Below, piece by piece: positions 56,425 through 64,000 of a stretch of DNA of 64,000 bases. Source of the DNA: Phycisphaeraceae bacterium (GTDB taxonomy: Bacteria; Planctomycetota; Phycisphaerae; Phycisphaerales; SM1A02); contig CP054178.1 in NCBI GenBank assembly GCA_015709595.1, positions 1,054,001-1,118,000 on the forward strand, in the 5' to 3' direction. Made by a program: the position numbers and the translations under genes. The first letter of the stretch is position 1. Every line of letters begins with the position of its first letter. The notes beneath the pieces were generated by a model that saw nothing but the letters and a program-made list of their open reading frames with translations, had not been told where the DNA came from and did not search any database.

Positions 56425-56718
56425 TCAATGCGTGCACTGTCGCGTGTCGGCGGGCGCCCAGCGCTGCCATTGCGGGCAGGTCCACTGAATATTCGGAATC
56501 TTTGCACACTCCCATGTCGCGGAGCCAGCAGCAATCGGGCAGCAGCAGGCGTTCGAGATTGTGGTGCCGAGGCAGTTGGGATTGTTCGGGTCGCAGTCGT
56601 AAACCCCCGCGCCCGGGCCGCCTTGGGCGTGCGCTAACGCGGTGAGCGTAACTGCCAGAATCCCGACAAGAGCCCCGCAAACGGGCCTTCGGGAATCTCG
56701 AGTGTGTGCCGTTGTCAT
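56425..56718 (-). CDS. Exported cysteine-rich small protein
   Basis: 97 residues. Signal peptide (about 1-32, ending AHAQG), then nine cysteines in ~65 residues, including YDCDPNNPNC, NACCCP and a terminal QCTH. AAGGAG lies 7 nt before ATG 56718. First gene of the unit with 55506-56339 and the MauE-like gene, which could act on its disulfides (inference). It is divergent from the prepilin gene. Confidence 0.72.
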   Translation of the reverse strand: MTTAHTRDSRRPVCGALVGILAVTLTALAHAQGGPGAGVYDCDPNNPNCLGTTISNACCCPIAAGSATWECAKIPNIQWTCPQWQRWAPADTRQCTH

Positions 56719-56760
56719 TCGCAGTCTCCTTGTGATCGAGGTTGCAGTCGTTCAGTGTAC

Positions 56761-56789
56761 TTGACAATGGAGTAGCAGAGGAGTACCTT
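56761..56789 (+). promoter_or_regulatory. Consensus promoter of the prepilin-like gene
   Basis: TTGACA (56761-56766), 17-bp spacer, TACCTT (56784-56789), then 7 nt to ATG 56797. This is the best -35/-10 pair I found in the window. Confidence 0.65.
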
Positions 56790-56796
56790 GATGTCA

Positions 56797-57597
56797 ATGA
56801 CCTGCCATTACAGTCCTCCAGAGAAGCCGTATCGTCCCCGGGTCGCGGGTTTTACGATCATCGAGACGCTCGTGGTGCTGGCGGTTCTCTCCGTCCTGCT
56901 CGCCGTGCTGCTCCCGGCAGTGAAAGGTGTTCGGAACAGCGGCCGGCGTGTCGAGGCCGTTGGAGCGATGCGTCAGTCGCTTACCGCGCTTTCGCTTTAC
57001 ATGATGAGCCATGACCTGTACTACCCATTCTTCGCCGAGCCCGGTCTGCCGGCAGAGCCACTTCACATCGGGCGGACGGTCATTGATACGTCTGCGAGCG
57101 TCCACTTCAGCAGGCACTCGACGTGGTGGCCCAGCGCCATCATGCCCTTTTTGACCGCGATTCCCTCGTTGGATGGGCAGCCGACCTTTTTCCCCGACAC
57201 TACGCTCATTCCACCGGACGGTCGCCCACCGGACGTTTATTCCTCAGGGCGATTCAGGATGTCGCACACAGCGTTCGCATCACCCGAGTTCTGGACAGAC
57301 AGCGGCCCATTCCCGCATCGACTGATGGTGGGTGTTCGCGTTTCGCAGGTCCGACATCCACCCCGCAAGGGGATCATCGTCGATCTCGGCGGCCCGGAAG
57401 CGGACGATATTCCGCCGTATCGGTACATTGAGTCACCTCCGACGGCGTCGCGGATCGCGTTTGCAGATGGTTCGATCGATCGACTGCCGTGGCATTCGGG
57501 GCGTAACATCGCGCCACCATCTCAAGTCCCTTTCAACCTGATGCTTTGGGTTCCCACGATGGCGACGCAGGATGGCGTCAAGGGCGCGGACAACTGA
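56797..57597 (+). CDS. Prepilin-like protein (DUF1559-type, type II secretion/pilin N-terminus)
   Basis: About 266 residues. A basic leader ends at the prepilin cleavage motif VAGFTIIETLVVLAVLSVLL (cleavage after Gly, Glu at +5), followed by the long hydrophobic helix. The C-terminal part has SRIAFADGSIDRLPW, the H/DG-type motif of planctomycete DUF1559 pilin-like proteins. ATG 56797 fits the promoter above; ATG 56791 with AGGAG 7 nt upstream is an alternative. A single such gene is often one of many in planctomycetes; assembly genes are not nearby. Confidence 0.8.
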   Translation: MTCHYSPPEKPYRPRVAGFTIIETLVVLAVLSVLLAVLLPAVKGVRNSGRRVEAVGAMRQSLTALSLYMMSHDLYYPFFAEPGLPAEPLHIGRTVIDTSASVHFSRHSTWWPSAIMPFLTAIPSLDGQPTFFPDTTLIPPDGRPPDVYSSGRFRMSHTAFASPEFWTDSGPFPHRLMVGVRVSQVRHPPRKGIIVDLGGPEADDIPPYRYIESPPTASRIAFADGSIDRLPWHSGRNIAPPSQVPFNLMLWVPTMATQDGVKGADN

Positions 57598-57626
57598 TAA
57601 GTTGACGGTCGATCCCACAAACGTTG

Positions 57627-58955
57627 TCACCCCGCTCGACGCACCACCAACGTGTCGTTCTGCCCGCCGAAGCCGAAGGAGTTGGAGAGGCACACATCCA
57701 CCTTCGCGGGCCGCGCGGCATTGGGCACGTAGTCCAGGTCGAGCGCCGGGTCCGGCTCGCGCAGGTTGATGGTGGGGGGGAGCATCCCGTCGCGGATCGC
57801 CAGGATGCACGTGATGAGTTCCACGCTGCCCGCCGCGGCGATCAGGTGGCCCATCATCGACTTGATCGACGACATGGGAATCTTCTTCGCGTTGTCGCCG
57901 AACACGGTCTTGACGGCGAGCGTTTCGATCGAGTCATTCTCCTGCGTGCCCGTGCCGTGGGCGGAGATGTAGTGGACGCCCGGCCGCCCGTCGTGATCGA
58001 GCGTGTGCGGATCGATGCCCGACATGGCCAGCGCCTGGCGGATGGCCTCGGCCGGGCCGCGACCCTCGGGGTGCATGTCGGTGATGCGGAAGGCGTCGGC
58101 GCTCGATCCGTACCCGGTGATCTCGGCCAGGGGCGTCGCGCCGCGCTGCCTCGCGTGGTCGAGCGTTTCGAGGATGACGATGCCCGAGCCCTCGCCCATC
58201 ACGAAGCCGCCGCGGGTGCGGTCGAAGGGGCGCGAAGCGTGCTGGATGTCCTCGTTGCGCGTGGCCAGGGCGGTCAACCGGTTGAAGCCGGTGATGCCCA
58301 GCACGTGGATCATGGTGTGGGTGCCGCCGGAGATCATCACGTCGGCGTCGCCCCGCTGGAGCATGGAGAAGGCCTCGCCGATGGCCTGCGTGGAGGCGGC
58401 GCAGGCGGTGAGGCAGTTGGAGCAGGGGCCGCGGGCGCCGAACTCCCGCGCCAGGTGGGCCAGCGGCATGTTGGGCTCCTGCTCCACCTCGCGCACCGCG
58501 TCCATGAGGGCCAGCCCGTGCGCGCCCCATTTCGCGCCGTCGATGGCGCGCTTCTCCGCGTCCCAGCCGCGCAGGTTGGTGCGGGCGTAGTTGTCGAAGT
58601 CCAGCACGCCCTCGCCCGCGCCCAGGTAAATGCCCATGCGGCGCTTGTTCAAGCCCGTGAACGACCCCAGCCGGGACTGCTCCCACGCCTGCCTCGCCGC
58701 GCCCAGCGCGAACTGCGTGTTCAGCCCCGCCCCGGCGTGGACGCGGGGGTTCTCCACGTATCGGTTCACGTCGAACCCGCGCACCTGGGCGGCGAAGGTG
58801 GTGGGGAAGGTCGAGGCGTCAAAGCGGTCGATGCGGCTGACGCCCGACTCGCCCGCCAGCAGGCGCTTCCACACGGACTCGATGTCATGCCCCAGCGGGG
58901 TGACCCAGCCCATGCCGGTGATGACGACGCGGGGAGAGGAGGTTGGGCTCATCAT
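57627..58955 (-). CDS. fabF: Beta-ketoacyl-ACP synthase II
   Basis: Condenses malonyl-ACP with acyl-ACP in fatty-acid elongation. 442 residues. The triad is intact: Cys in CLTACAASTQ, His in SAHGTGTQEND, and His in KSMMGHLIAAAG; the C-terminus has SFGFGGQNDTLVV. Start ATG 58955 has TACAAT 7 nt upstream (leaderless). The last 76 bp recur as a remnant at 54898-54973, with cargo between. Other fatty-acid genes are not adjacent. Confidence 0.95.
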   Translation of the reverse strand: MMSPTSSPRVVITGMGWVTPLGHDIESVWKRLLAGESGVSRIDRFDASTFPTTFAAQVRGFDVNRYVENPRVHAGAGLNTQFALGAARQAWEQSRLGSFTGLNKRRMGIYLGAGEGVLDFDNYARTNLRGWDAEKRAIDGAKWGAHGLALMDAVREVEQEPNMPLAHLAREFGARGPCSNCLTACAASTQAIGEAFSMLQRGDADVMISGGTHTMIHVLGITGFNRLTALATRNEDIQHASRPFDRTRGGFVMGEGSGIVILETLDHARQRGATPLAEITGYGSSADAFRITDMHPEGRGPAEAIRQALAMSGIDPHTLDHDGRPGVHYISAHGTGTQENDSIETLAVKTVFGDNAKKIPMSSIKSMMGHLIAAAGSVELITCILAIRDGMLPPTINLREPDPALDLDYVPNAARPAKVDVCLSNSFGFGGQNDTLVVRRAG

Positions 58956-58962
58956 GCGGCGG

Positions 58963-58968
58963 ATTGTA
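58963..58968 (-). promoter_or_regulatory. -10 hexamer TACAAT of fabF (leaderless start)
   Basis: TACAAT ends 7 nt before ATG 58955. No TTGACA-like -35 is obvious. Confidence 0.6.
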
Positions 58969-59165
58969 CGCGTCGCCGCGCCGACTCCCGTCCGGCGCCG
59001 ACGCGTCGCGGCCGGACGCCCCGGCCCGGCAACCCGCGCCGTGAATCGCCGTGGAGGGGTTTGCCGCATTGACGGCCATCGCGCCTTTCCCTAGCATCGC
59101 CGATTCGCGCCATCCGGCGCGCGGACCTGCTGCCGGACTTCCCCCCGTCGGAATGTGATCGGACC

Positions 59166-59921
59166 ATGCGCACCGCGGTCATCAGCGACATTCACGGCAA
59201 CCTCGAAGCGCTCACCGCCGTGCTTGCCGACATCGACCAGCGGAAGGTGGATCGCATCATCTGCCTGGGCGACATCGTGGGGTACGGGCCCAACCCGGTG
59301 GAGTGCGTGGATCTGGTCGCCGCCCGCTGCGCCTGGTCGCTGATCGGCAACCACGACTTCGGGGTGCTCTACGAGCCGACCAACTTCAACTACGCCGCCG
59401 AGCAGGCCGCCTACTGGACGCGACGCCAGTTCGAGCAGGAGCCGGACAAGGACAAGTCGCGCGTGCGCTGGGACTTCCTGGGTCGCCTGCGCGTGCGCGT
59501 GACGGAAGGGCCGTTCCTGTTCGTCCACGGCTCGCCCCGGCGTCCCATCAACGAGTACCTCTTCCCCGAGGACGCCGTCAACTCGCCGGTGAAGATGGAG
59601 CAGATCTTCGAGCGCATCGACCGCTTCTGCCTGGTGGGTCACACGCACGTTCCGGGCGTGTTCACCGACGAGCCGGATTTCTACCCCCCCGCCGACCTGG
59701 ACCAGGTCTACACCTTCGTGGAGGGTGAGAAGGCCATCATCAACCCCGGTTCGGTGGGCCAGCCGCGCGACCTCAACCCGCGCGCCAGCTACGCCATCAT
59801 GGACGAGGACCGCGTCGAGTTCTTCCGGCTCGAGTACGACGTGGAGGCCGTGGTCGCCAAGATCAAGGCCATCCACGAACTCACCGACTGGCTGGGTGAA
59901 CGGCTGATCGAGGGGCGGTAA
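59166..59921 (+). CDS. Metallophosphoesterase (YfcE/MJ0936-like)
   Basis: 251 residues. Calcineurin-type motifs: DIHGNLEAL, LGDIVGYGPNP, GNHD, FVHGSP and GHTHVPG, supplying the two-metal site. Such proteins are phosphodiesterases or phosphatases of unknown physiological substrate. ATG 59166; no clear Shine-Dalgarno, and TAGCAT at about 59092 may be the promoter. Divergent from fabF. Confidence 0.9.
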   Translation: MRTAVISDIHGNLEALTAVLADIDQRKVDRIICLGDIVGYGPNPVECVDLVAARCAWSLIGNHDFGVLYEPTNFNYAAEQAAYWTRRQFEQEPDKDKSRVRWDFLGRLRVRVTEGPFLFVHGSPRRPINEYLFPEDAVNSPVKMEQIFERIDRFCLVGHTHVPGVFTDEPDFYPPADLDQVYTFVEGEKAIINPGSVGQPRDLNPRASYAIMDEDRVEFFRLEYDVEAVVAKIKAIHELTDWLGERLIEGR

Positions 59922-60027
59922 GACACGCGCCGCGCGAGGCGACCAGCGGGCTCGATGCCGTGTCGATCCGCGGACCGAGTCGAACACCCGGTGACGATCG
60001 GACAACACCTGGGATGGGGCCGGAGGT

Positions 60028-60447
60028 TCACATGCCCCGGGCGATCAGCAGCACCAGCAGCACGGTGGCCACGCTGGCGGCGAGAACGCTCACGAGCACG
60101 GTGTGGCGCCCCCGGTCGGTGCGCTTGATCGAATCCACCAGCTGCTTGCCGCCGCCCACGGTGATCAGGGGCAGCCGCACCAGCGAGCGTTGCCACTTCG
60201 CCAGGGCGACGCCGCGGTGGGCCTGCACGCACAGCACGACCACATACCACGCGAACACCGCCAGCAGCCCGGTGCTGAGCACGGGGGCATTCTCGTTGGC
60301 CACGATGTAGAACAGCCCGGAGGCGAAGACCCAGATGAGGAAGAACGCCACGTATGAGCCCAGGTCGGCGGGCGTGCGGCGACGGGGCTTGGAAGGCCCG
60401 CCCCCGGGATCATGGGTGTGGGTTTTTCGTCGCCCGGACCGAGACAT
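60028..60447 (-). CDS. Small membrane protein of unknown function
   Basis: 139 residues. A basic N-terminus is followed by two hydrophobic helices (about 31-72), a basic loop (KRTDRGRHT) and a third helix at the C-terminus (VLVSVLAASVATVLLVLLI). GAGG lies about 7 nt before ATG 60447. No family recognised. Confidence 0.7.
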   Translation of the reverse strand: MSRSGRRKTHTHDPGGGPSKPRRRTPADLGSYVAFFLIWVFASGLFYIVANENAPVLSTGLLAVFAWYVVVLCVQAHRGVALAKWQRSLVRLPLITVGGGKQLVDSIKRTDRGRHTVLVSVLAASVATVLLVLLIARGM

Positions 60448-60515
60448 GCGGCCCCTCTCCATGTTTTCCTGAGGAACAGCGACGTGACGCCCGGCCCCAC
60501 CCGGCGCCGGACGGC

Positions 60516-60872
60516 TCAGCCGCGCGACGACGCCGCCCGACGATAGGCGACGGAACCCGGTCCCGCCGTCGCCATGGGAGCCGCCCATCCGCTCCGGTCG
60601 CCGCGCTGACCCAGCCGATCGCCGACGCGGTCGCCCGCGCCGGACACGGCCCGGTCGATGGCCTCGATGACCCGTTGGGTGGCGGTGATGGCGTTGTCCA
60701 GCGCGCTGCGTCCGGTCACCTGCTTCAGATGGTCGCACCGACCCGTGCCGGACAAGGCGGTTTCGAGGGTGTCACGGTCGCGCAGCAGCCGGGCGAGGAG
60801 TTCGCGGGCGCGATCCCGCATCCGGATGGCCTCGTCCACGTCGGCGCCGGCGGATTCCAGTGTCGTGCTCAT
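60516..60872 (-). CDS. Small coiled-coil protein of unknown function
   Basis: 118 residues. A charged helix ARELLARLLRDRDTLETAL and a second helix NAITATQRVIEAIDRAVSG, then a Gly/Arg-rich tail. ATG 60872 with GAGG about 10 nt upstream. Coding is likely but not certain. Confidence 0.58.
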   Translation of the reverse strand: MSTTLESAGADVDEAIRMRDRARELLARLLRDRDTLETALSGTGRCDHLKQVTGRSALDNAITATQRVIEAIDRAVSGAGDRVGDRLGQRGDRSGWAAPMATAGPGSVAYRRAASSRG

Positions 60873-60970
60873 CGGGGAGCCCTCGTTCCGGTGGTCGCCC
60901 CTCGTCCATGCCAGGCGATCAACCTCGGATTGTCACACCATGCGACGGCGAGTGCAAGTTCACCAGCCAT

Positions 60971-62620
60971 TCACACGGGCGAAACAGATTCTAGGCGGAA
61001 ATCCTCTGTCGATCCGCGCCTCGCCTGCACCAGAGGCCGCCGCATTTCAGGAACCAGACCCCGGATTTCCTCGGCGAGTTCGTTCGGGTCGCTGGAGCGA
61101 ATGTCGGGTGAAAGACAACGGACCATCCGCTCAATATCTTGAGGGTCTGGCTGTGGCAACCCCCAGATATCGATGTCGCGGTGTCGAGTGGGCCGCAGGG
61201 ACTCGCTATCGCGGGCCAGTTCCTCGAACAGTTTTTCGCCGGGACGTGCCCCGGTGATGACGACCCGGATGGCGCCAGGGGTTGACGAAGGCGAGTTCTC
61301 GGACGTCCCGTGATCCAGCACCGCCGTCAACCCATGCGCCGCGGCGTAGCGGCAGCACATGTCCAGCACGTTGACCGGGTCGCCCATGTTGAGGACGAAG
61401 ACCTCCGCTTCCGCCGCGATGGGGTCGGCCAGGGCCGCCGCCTGAAGCACCAGGGCCGCCGCCTCGGGAATCGTCATGAAGTACCGGGTCATGCGCGGGT
61501 CGGTCACGGTGAGCGGCCCGCCCTCGGCGACCTGCCTGGCCCACACGTCCAGCACGCTGCCCGAGGAGCCCAGCACGTTGCCGAACCGGACCATCGAGAA
61601 CGCCGTCACCGCGCGCCGGTGGGCGTCCTGGATGTACATCTCCGCCAGCCGCTTGGTCGCCCCCATGATCGAGGTGGGGTTGACTGCCTTGTCGGTGGAG
61701 ATCATCACGAACCGCTCCGCCCGGCAGCCGATGGCCGCGTCGGCGACCGACTTGGTGCCGAACAGGTTGTTGTCCACCGCAGCAGCGGGGTGATCCTCCA
61801 TCATCGGCACGTGCTTGTGAGCGGCGGCGTGAAGAATGATCTCGGGGCGCACCGCGTTGAACAGCCCGCGCGTCGCGTCCGCCAGGACCACATCGTGCAG
61901 AATGGGTCTCCGGGGCAGCGCCGGGTGGAAGCGCGCGATCTGGCGATCGATCTCGAACAGCGCGTTCTCGCTGCGCTCCACCAGGAACAGCCCCGACGGG
62001 TCGTACCGAGCCGCCCGTCGGGCCAGTTCGCTCCCGATCGACCCCCCCGCGCCGGTGATGAGCACACGCCGCCCGGCGAGCAGGCCGGCGACCGATTGCT
62101 CATCAATGACGCGCGGCGGACGGGCAAGCAGGTCGTTCACATCCACCGTGAAGTGCGTGCGAGGCCCCACGCCGTCGAGCTGATCCTCGATGGTGGGGAA
62201 GAACCGGTCCGGCACGCCCGCCCGGCGAAGCCGCGTGCGGATGGACTGAATAAGGTCGGTCATCGCCGCGGGCAGCGAGACGATGGCCAGCGCCGGCCGG
62301 CGCCGGGCGAGGATGGCTTCCATTTCATCCACCGCCCCCAGGATGGGAGGCGCGTGACCCGCCGCGCTCGCGCCATCCCCAGCCGACCCGCGGCCATGCT
62401 TCCCACCATCCGCCGCACCCCCCCTGCCCGCAGGGCGATGCGACGTCGCCAGCACCCAGCCGATCGTGACGGGCCGAGGGTCCAGCAGGTCCAACTGCCG
62501 CTCCACCCGCGCGCAGGTGGCGCGCTGGCCGATGATGATGACCGCGCCGCCTGCCCGGTGCGGACTGGCGATGTCGGACGACGAACTGGTGACGATGCGA
62601 TGGCTCAACGCTCGCTCCAT
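60971..62620 (-). CDS. Nucleoside-diphosphate-sugar epimerase/dehydratase (CapD family)
   Basis: About 549 residues. An N-terminal Rossmann-like domain (AVIIIGQRATCARVERQL) and a second SDR domain with VLITGAGGSIGSELARRAA (NAD(P) loop), HAAAHKHVPMMEDHP, ISTDKAVNPTSIMGATKRLAE (the modified YxxxK region of this family) and VVITGARPGEKLFEEL. CapD/WbpM/PglF-type enzymes dehydrate or epimerise UDP-GlcNAc-type sugars for cell-surface glycans. No usual membrane helices precede the domain. The start is uncertain: ATG 62620 begins just before the first strand, ATG 62746 is an alternative. Confidence 0.85.
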   Translation of the reverse strand: MERALSHRIVTSSSSDIASPHRAGGAVIIIGQRATCARVERQLDLLDPRPVTIGWVLATSHRPAGRGGAADGGKHGRGSAGDGASAAGHAPPILGAVDEMEAILARRRPALAIVSLPAAMTDLIQSIRTRLRRAGVPDRFFPTIEDQLDGVGPRTHFTVDVNDLLARPPRVIDEQSVAGLLAGRRVLITGAGGSIGSELARRAARYDPSGLFLVERSENALFEIDRQIARFHPALPRRPILHDVVLADATRGLFNAVRPEIILHAAAHKHVPMMEDHPAAAVDNNLFGTKSVADAAIGCRAERFVMISTDKAVNPTSIMGATKRLAEMYIQDAHRRAVTAFSMVRFGNVLGSSGSVLDVWARQVAEGGPLTVTDPRMTRYFMTIPEAAALVLQAAALADPIAAEAEVFVLNMGDPVNVLDMCCRYAAAHGLTAVLDHGTSENSPSSTPGAIRVVITGARPGEKLFEELARDSESLRPTRHRDIDIWGLPQPDPQDIERMVRCLSPDIRSSDPNELAEEIRGLVPEMRRPLVQARRGSTEDFRLESVSPV

Positions 62621-62858
62621 GAGCGCGATCTGCTGACACGGGGCTCCGACCCGTGTCCGGGTGGCGCCTCCGGGTGGCGAGACGCTCCGCGTCGCGTCCG
62701 TATCCGGGGTGCGCCCGGCGGCGCGTCCTGCGCCGCACCCTTCCATGTCGGCGATTCCCCCCCTTCCGGTCGAGAAACGCACACCCCATCGTCGCCTGAC
62801 GCCCTCGCGACATGCCGGCAATGGTCCTGACGGACTTTCCTGCCGATGATGGTGGACC

Positions 62859-63602
62859 ATGAGCCGCCTCGAGACGCCCGTCCCCGCCGACCACGCCCCC
62901 GGCGCCCCCGACACCCCCGGTACGCCTGGTACGCCTGGTGAGACGGCGGACGCCGCCGGGCACGCCACCACCGACGCATCCGCCAGATCGCCCAGGCCCG
63001 TCCCCCGCTGGGCCATCCACCGGCGGCTCTACGACTGGGTTCTTTCGCTGGCCCATCACCGGCACGGCACGTGGGCGCTCTTTCTGCTGAGTTTCGCGGA
63101 GTCCAGTTTCTTTCCCGTGCCGCCGGATGTGCTGCAGATCGCGCTCACGCTCGAGAAACGCGAGCGGGCGTGGTACTTCGCCACGGTCAGCACCATCGCC
63201 AGCGTGCTGGGAGGACTGCTGGGCTACCTGATCGGCTGGGGATTCTGGGAGGCGACGCAGGATCTCTTCTACCGCTACGTGCCGGGCTTCACGCCGCAGG
63301 TGTATGACAAGGTCCACGGGCTGTACGACCAGTACAACTTCTGGATCGTCTTCGCCGCGGCGTTCACGCCGATTCCCTACAAGGTGTTCACCATCGCGGG
63401 GGGCGTGTTCGGCGTGTTCCTGCCCATGTTCGTGGTGGCGTCGCTGGTGGGGCGCGGAGCGCGGTTCTTCATCGTCGCCGCCCTGCTGTGGAAGTTCGGT
63501 CCGCCCGTCAAGGGCTTCATCGACCGCTGGTTCAACCTGCTGTGCGTGGTCTTCACGGTGCTGGTGGTGGGCGGGTTCGCGCTGCTGAAGTTCGTGCTGT
63601 GA
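62859..63602 (+). CDS. YqaA/DedA-like membrane protein
   Basis: 247 residues. A low-complexity N-terminus with a PGTPGTPG tandem (62920-62940) precedes the VTT-type fold: FAESSFFPVPPDVLQIAL, GLLGYLIGWGFWEAT and FTPIPYKVFTIAGGVF with several helices. Related SNARE-associated/DedA proteins act in membrane lipid handling; exact role unknown. ATG 62859 with GGTGG about 3-8 nt upstream. Divergent from the CapD gene. Confidence 0.82.
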   Translation: MSRLETPVPADHAPGAPDTPGTPGTPGETADAAGHATTDASARSPRPVPRWAIHRRLYDWVLSLAHHRHGTWALFLLSFAESSFFPVPPDVLQIALTLEKRERAWYFATVSTIASVLGGLLGYLIGWGFWEATQDLFYRYVPGFTPQVYDKVHGLYDQYNFWIVFAAAFTPIPYKVFTIAGGVFGVFLPMFVVASLVGRGARFFIVAALLWKFGPPVKGFIDRWFNLLCVVFTVLVVGGFALLKFVL

Positions 63603-63679
63603 CGGCACGGAGCGGCGTAGACGGCGACTTCACGCGCAAGGGTTGCCGCCCGGCGATGCGGCGCCGTGAGGCCGGGGTC

Positions 63680-63685
63680 TATCAT
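63680..63685 (+). promoter_or_regulatory. -10 hexamer TATCAT of the right-edge gene (leaderless start)
   Basis: TATCAT is followed by 8 nt and ATG 63694. Confidence 0.55.
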
Positions 63686-63693
63686 CGTGCGAC

Positions 63694-64000
63694 ATGATCC
63701 ACAAAGAACTCGACCACCAGAGCATGCTGCTGGCGGCGCGCATCGCGCGTGAGCTGCCGGAGAGGCCCGAGTGGATCGAAGCCGCCCGCGCCAACCTGCG
63801 CCGATGGATGGCGCGGAACGCCGACTCGCCCGGCCTGCGGCGCGCCTACCAGGAATGGCTGACGCTGCTCGAACAACCCGTGGACAGAATCTGCCAGGCG
63901 ATGCTGGCCTCGACCGATGAAGGACAGCGACTGCGGCAGAACTCTCCCTTCGCGGGCGTGCTGTCGCCGGGCGAGGTGTGGGCCATCAAGCGATCGGCAC
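63694..64000 (+). CDS. Hypothetical protein, partial at window edge
   Basis: 102 codons without a stop to the edge. Helical and soluble: MIHKELDHQSMLLAARIARE, then EWIEAARANLRRWMARN and YQEWLTLLEQP, and a Gly/Pro segment before the edge. No family recognised. The leaderless -10 supports this start. Confidence 0.75.
   Translation, partial: MIHKELDHQSMLLAARIARELPERPEWIEAARANLRRWMARNADSPGLRRAYQEWLTLLEQPVDRICQAMLASTDEGQRLRQNSPFAGVLSPGEVWAIKRSA

Noticed and set aside
61310-62830. 506-residue plus-strand open frame opposite the CapD-type gene
   Set aside because: Arg/His-rich shadow; the minus-strand frame has the sugar epimerase motifs.

Overview
This window looks like chromosomal DNA of a high-GC planctomycete, most likely class Phycisphaerae. 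The clues are an HYExAFE-family protein, a DUF1559-like prepilin, a ParA fused to a glycogen-binding-type domain, dense single-gene transcription units on both strands, and short dispersed repeats between and inside genes. I see no rRNA, tRNA, phage, transposase or CRISPR array. The phylum call is inference from gene families, not from a marker-gene comparison.

Layout. 1-14.6 kb: edge of gnd, a zinc-ribbon membrane protein, a degenerate ATPase-like protein next to ParA-CBM48, a CYTH enzyme, ddl, dut, an HDOD-GGDEF-REC regulator, a four-gene minus-strand unit (HYExAFE protein plus three small exported or membrane proteins), two lipoproteins and a beta-propeller protein. 14.7-25.6 kb: comEC, a DUF2007-like protein, folC, a structured leader before leuS, leuS, a DUF2314-like protein and a PPi-type phosphofructokinase. 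25.7-36.4 kb: a 13-codon ORF with a near-perfect ribosome-binding site, a lipoprotein, an M16 protease, purM, a homocysteine methyltransferase-like gene, a coiled-coil protein, a HAD phosphatase, murD, a cupin, an MBL hydrolase, a nucleotidyltransferase pair and lepB. 36.4-43.7 kb: a remnant of the EF-G 3' end, a DUF4258/DUF2283 toxin-antitoxin-like pair, the intact EF-G-like gene, an exported Cys-rich protein, trmL, thiS, thiG, a phosphoribosyltransferase and an IscA-type protein. 43.7-64 kb: two tandem hybrid histidine kinases, a ketosynthase homologue lacking the catalytic triad, mnmE, yidC, a remnant of a fabF 3' end, a small exported/pilin gene cluster, intact fabF, a phosphoesterase, small membrane and coiled-coil proteins, a CapD-type sugar epimerase, a YqaA-type membrane protein and a partial unknown gene.

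Three patterns go beyond ordinary annotation. First, two unrelated housekeeping genes (EF-G-like and fabF) are each followed by foreign-looking cargo and then by a second, diverged copy of their last 75-80 bp, as if cargo had entered at the gene's 3' end or a downstream paralogue had been replaced. Second, at least 17 start codons lie only 5-8 nt after a TANNNT -10 hexamer, usually with no Shine-Dalgarno sequence, which predicts widespread leaderless transcription. Third, short dispersed or low-complexity repeats sit in frame inside conserved enzymes (leuS, mnmE twice, thiG, EF-G-like, IscA-like). The leuS leader (tiny ORF, intrinsic terminator, second tiny ORF) and the 13-codon ORF at 25.8 kb are further regulatory or small-protein candidates.
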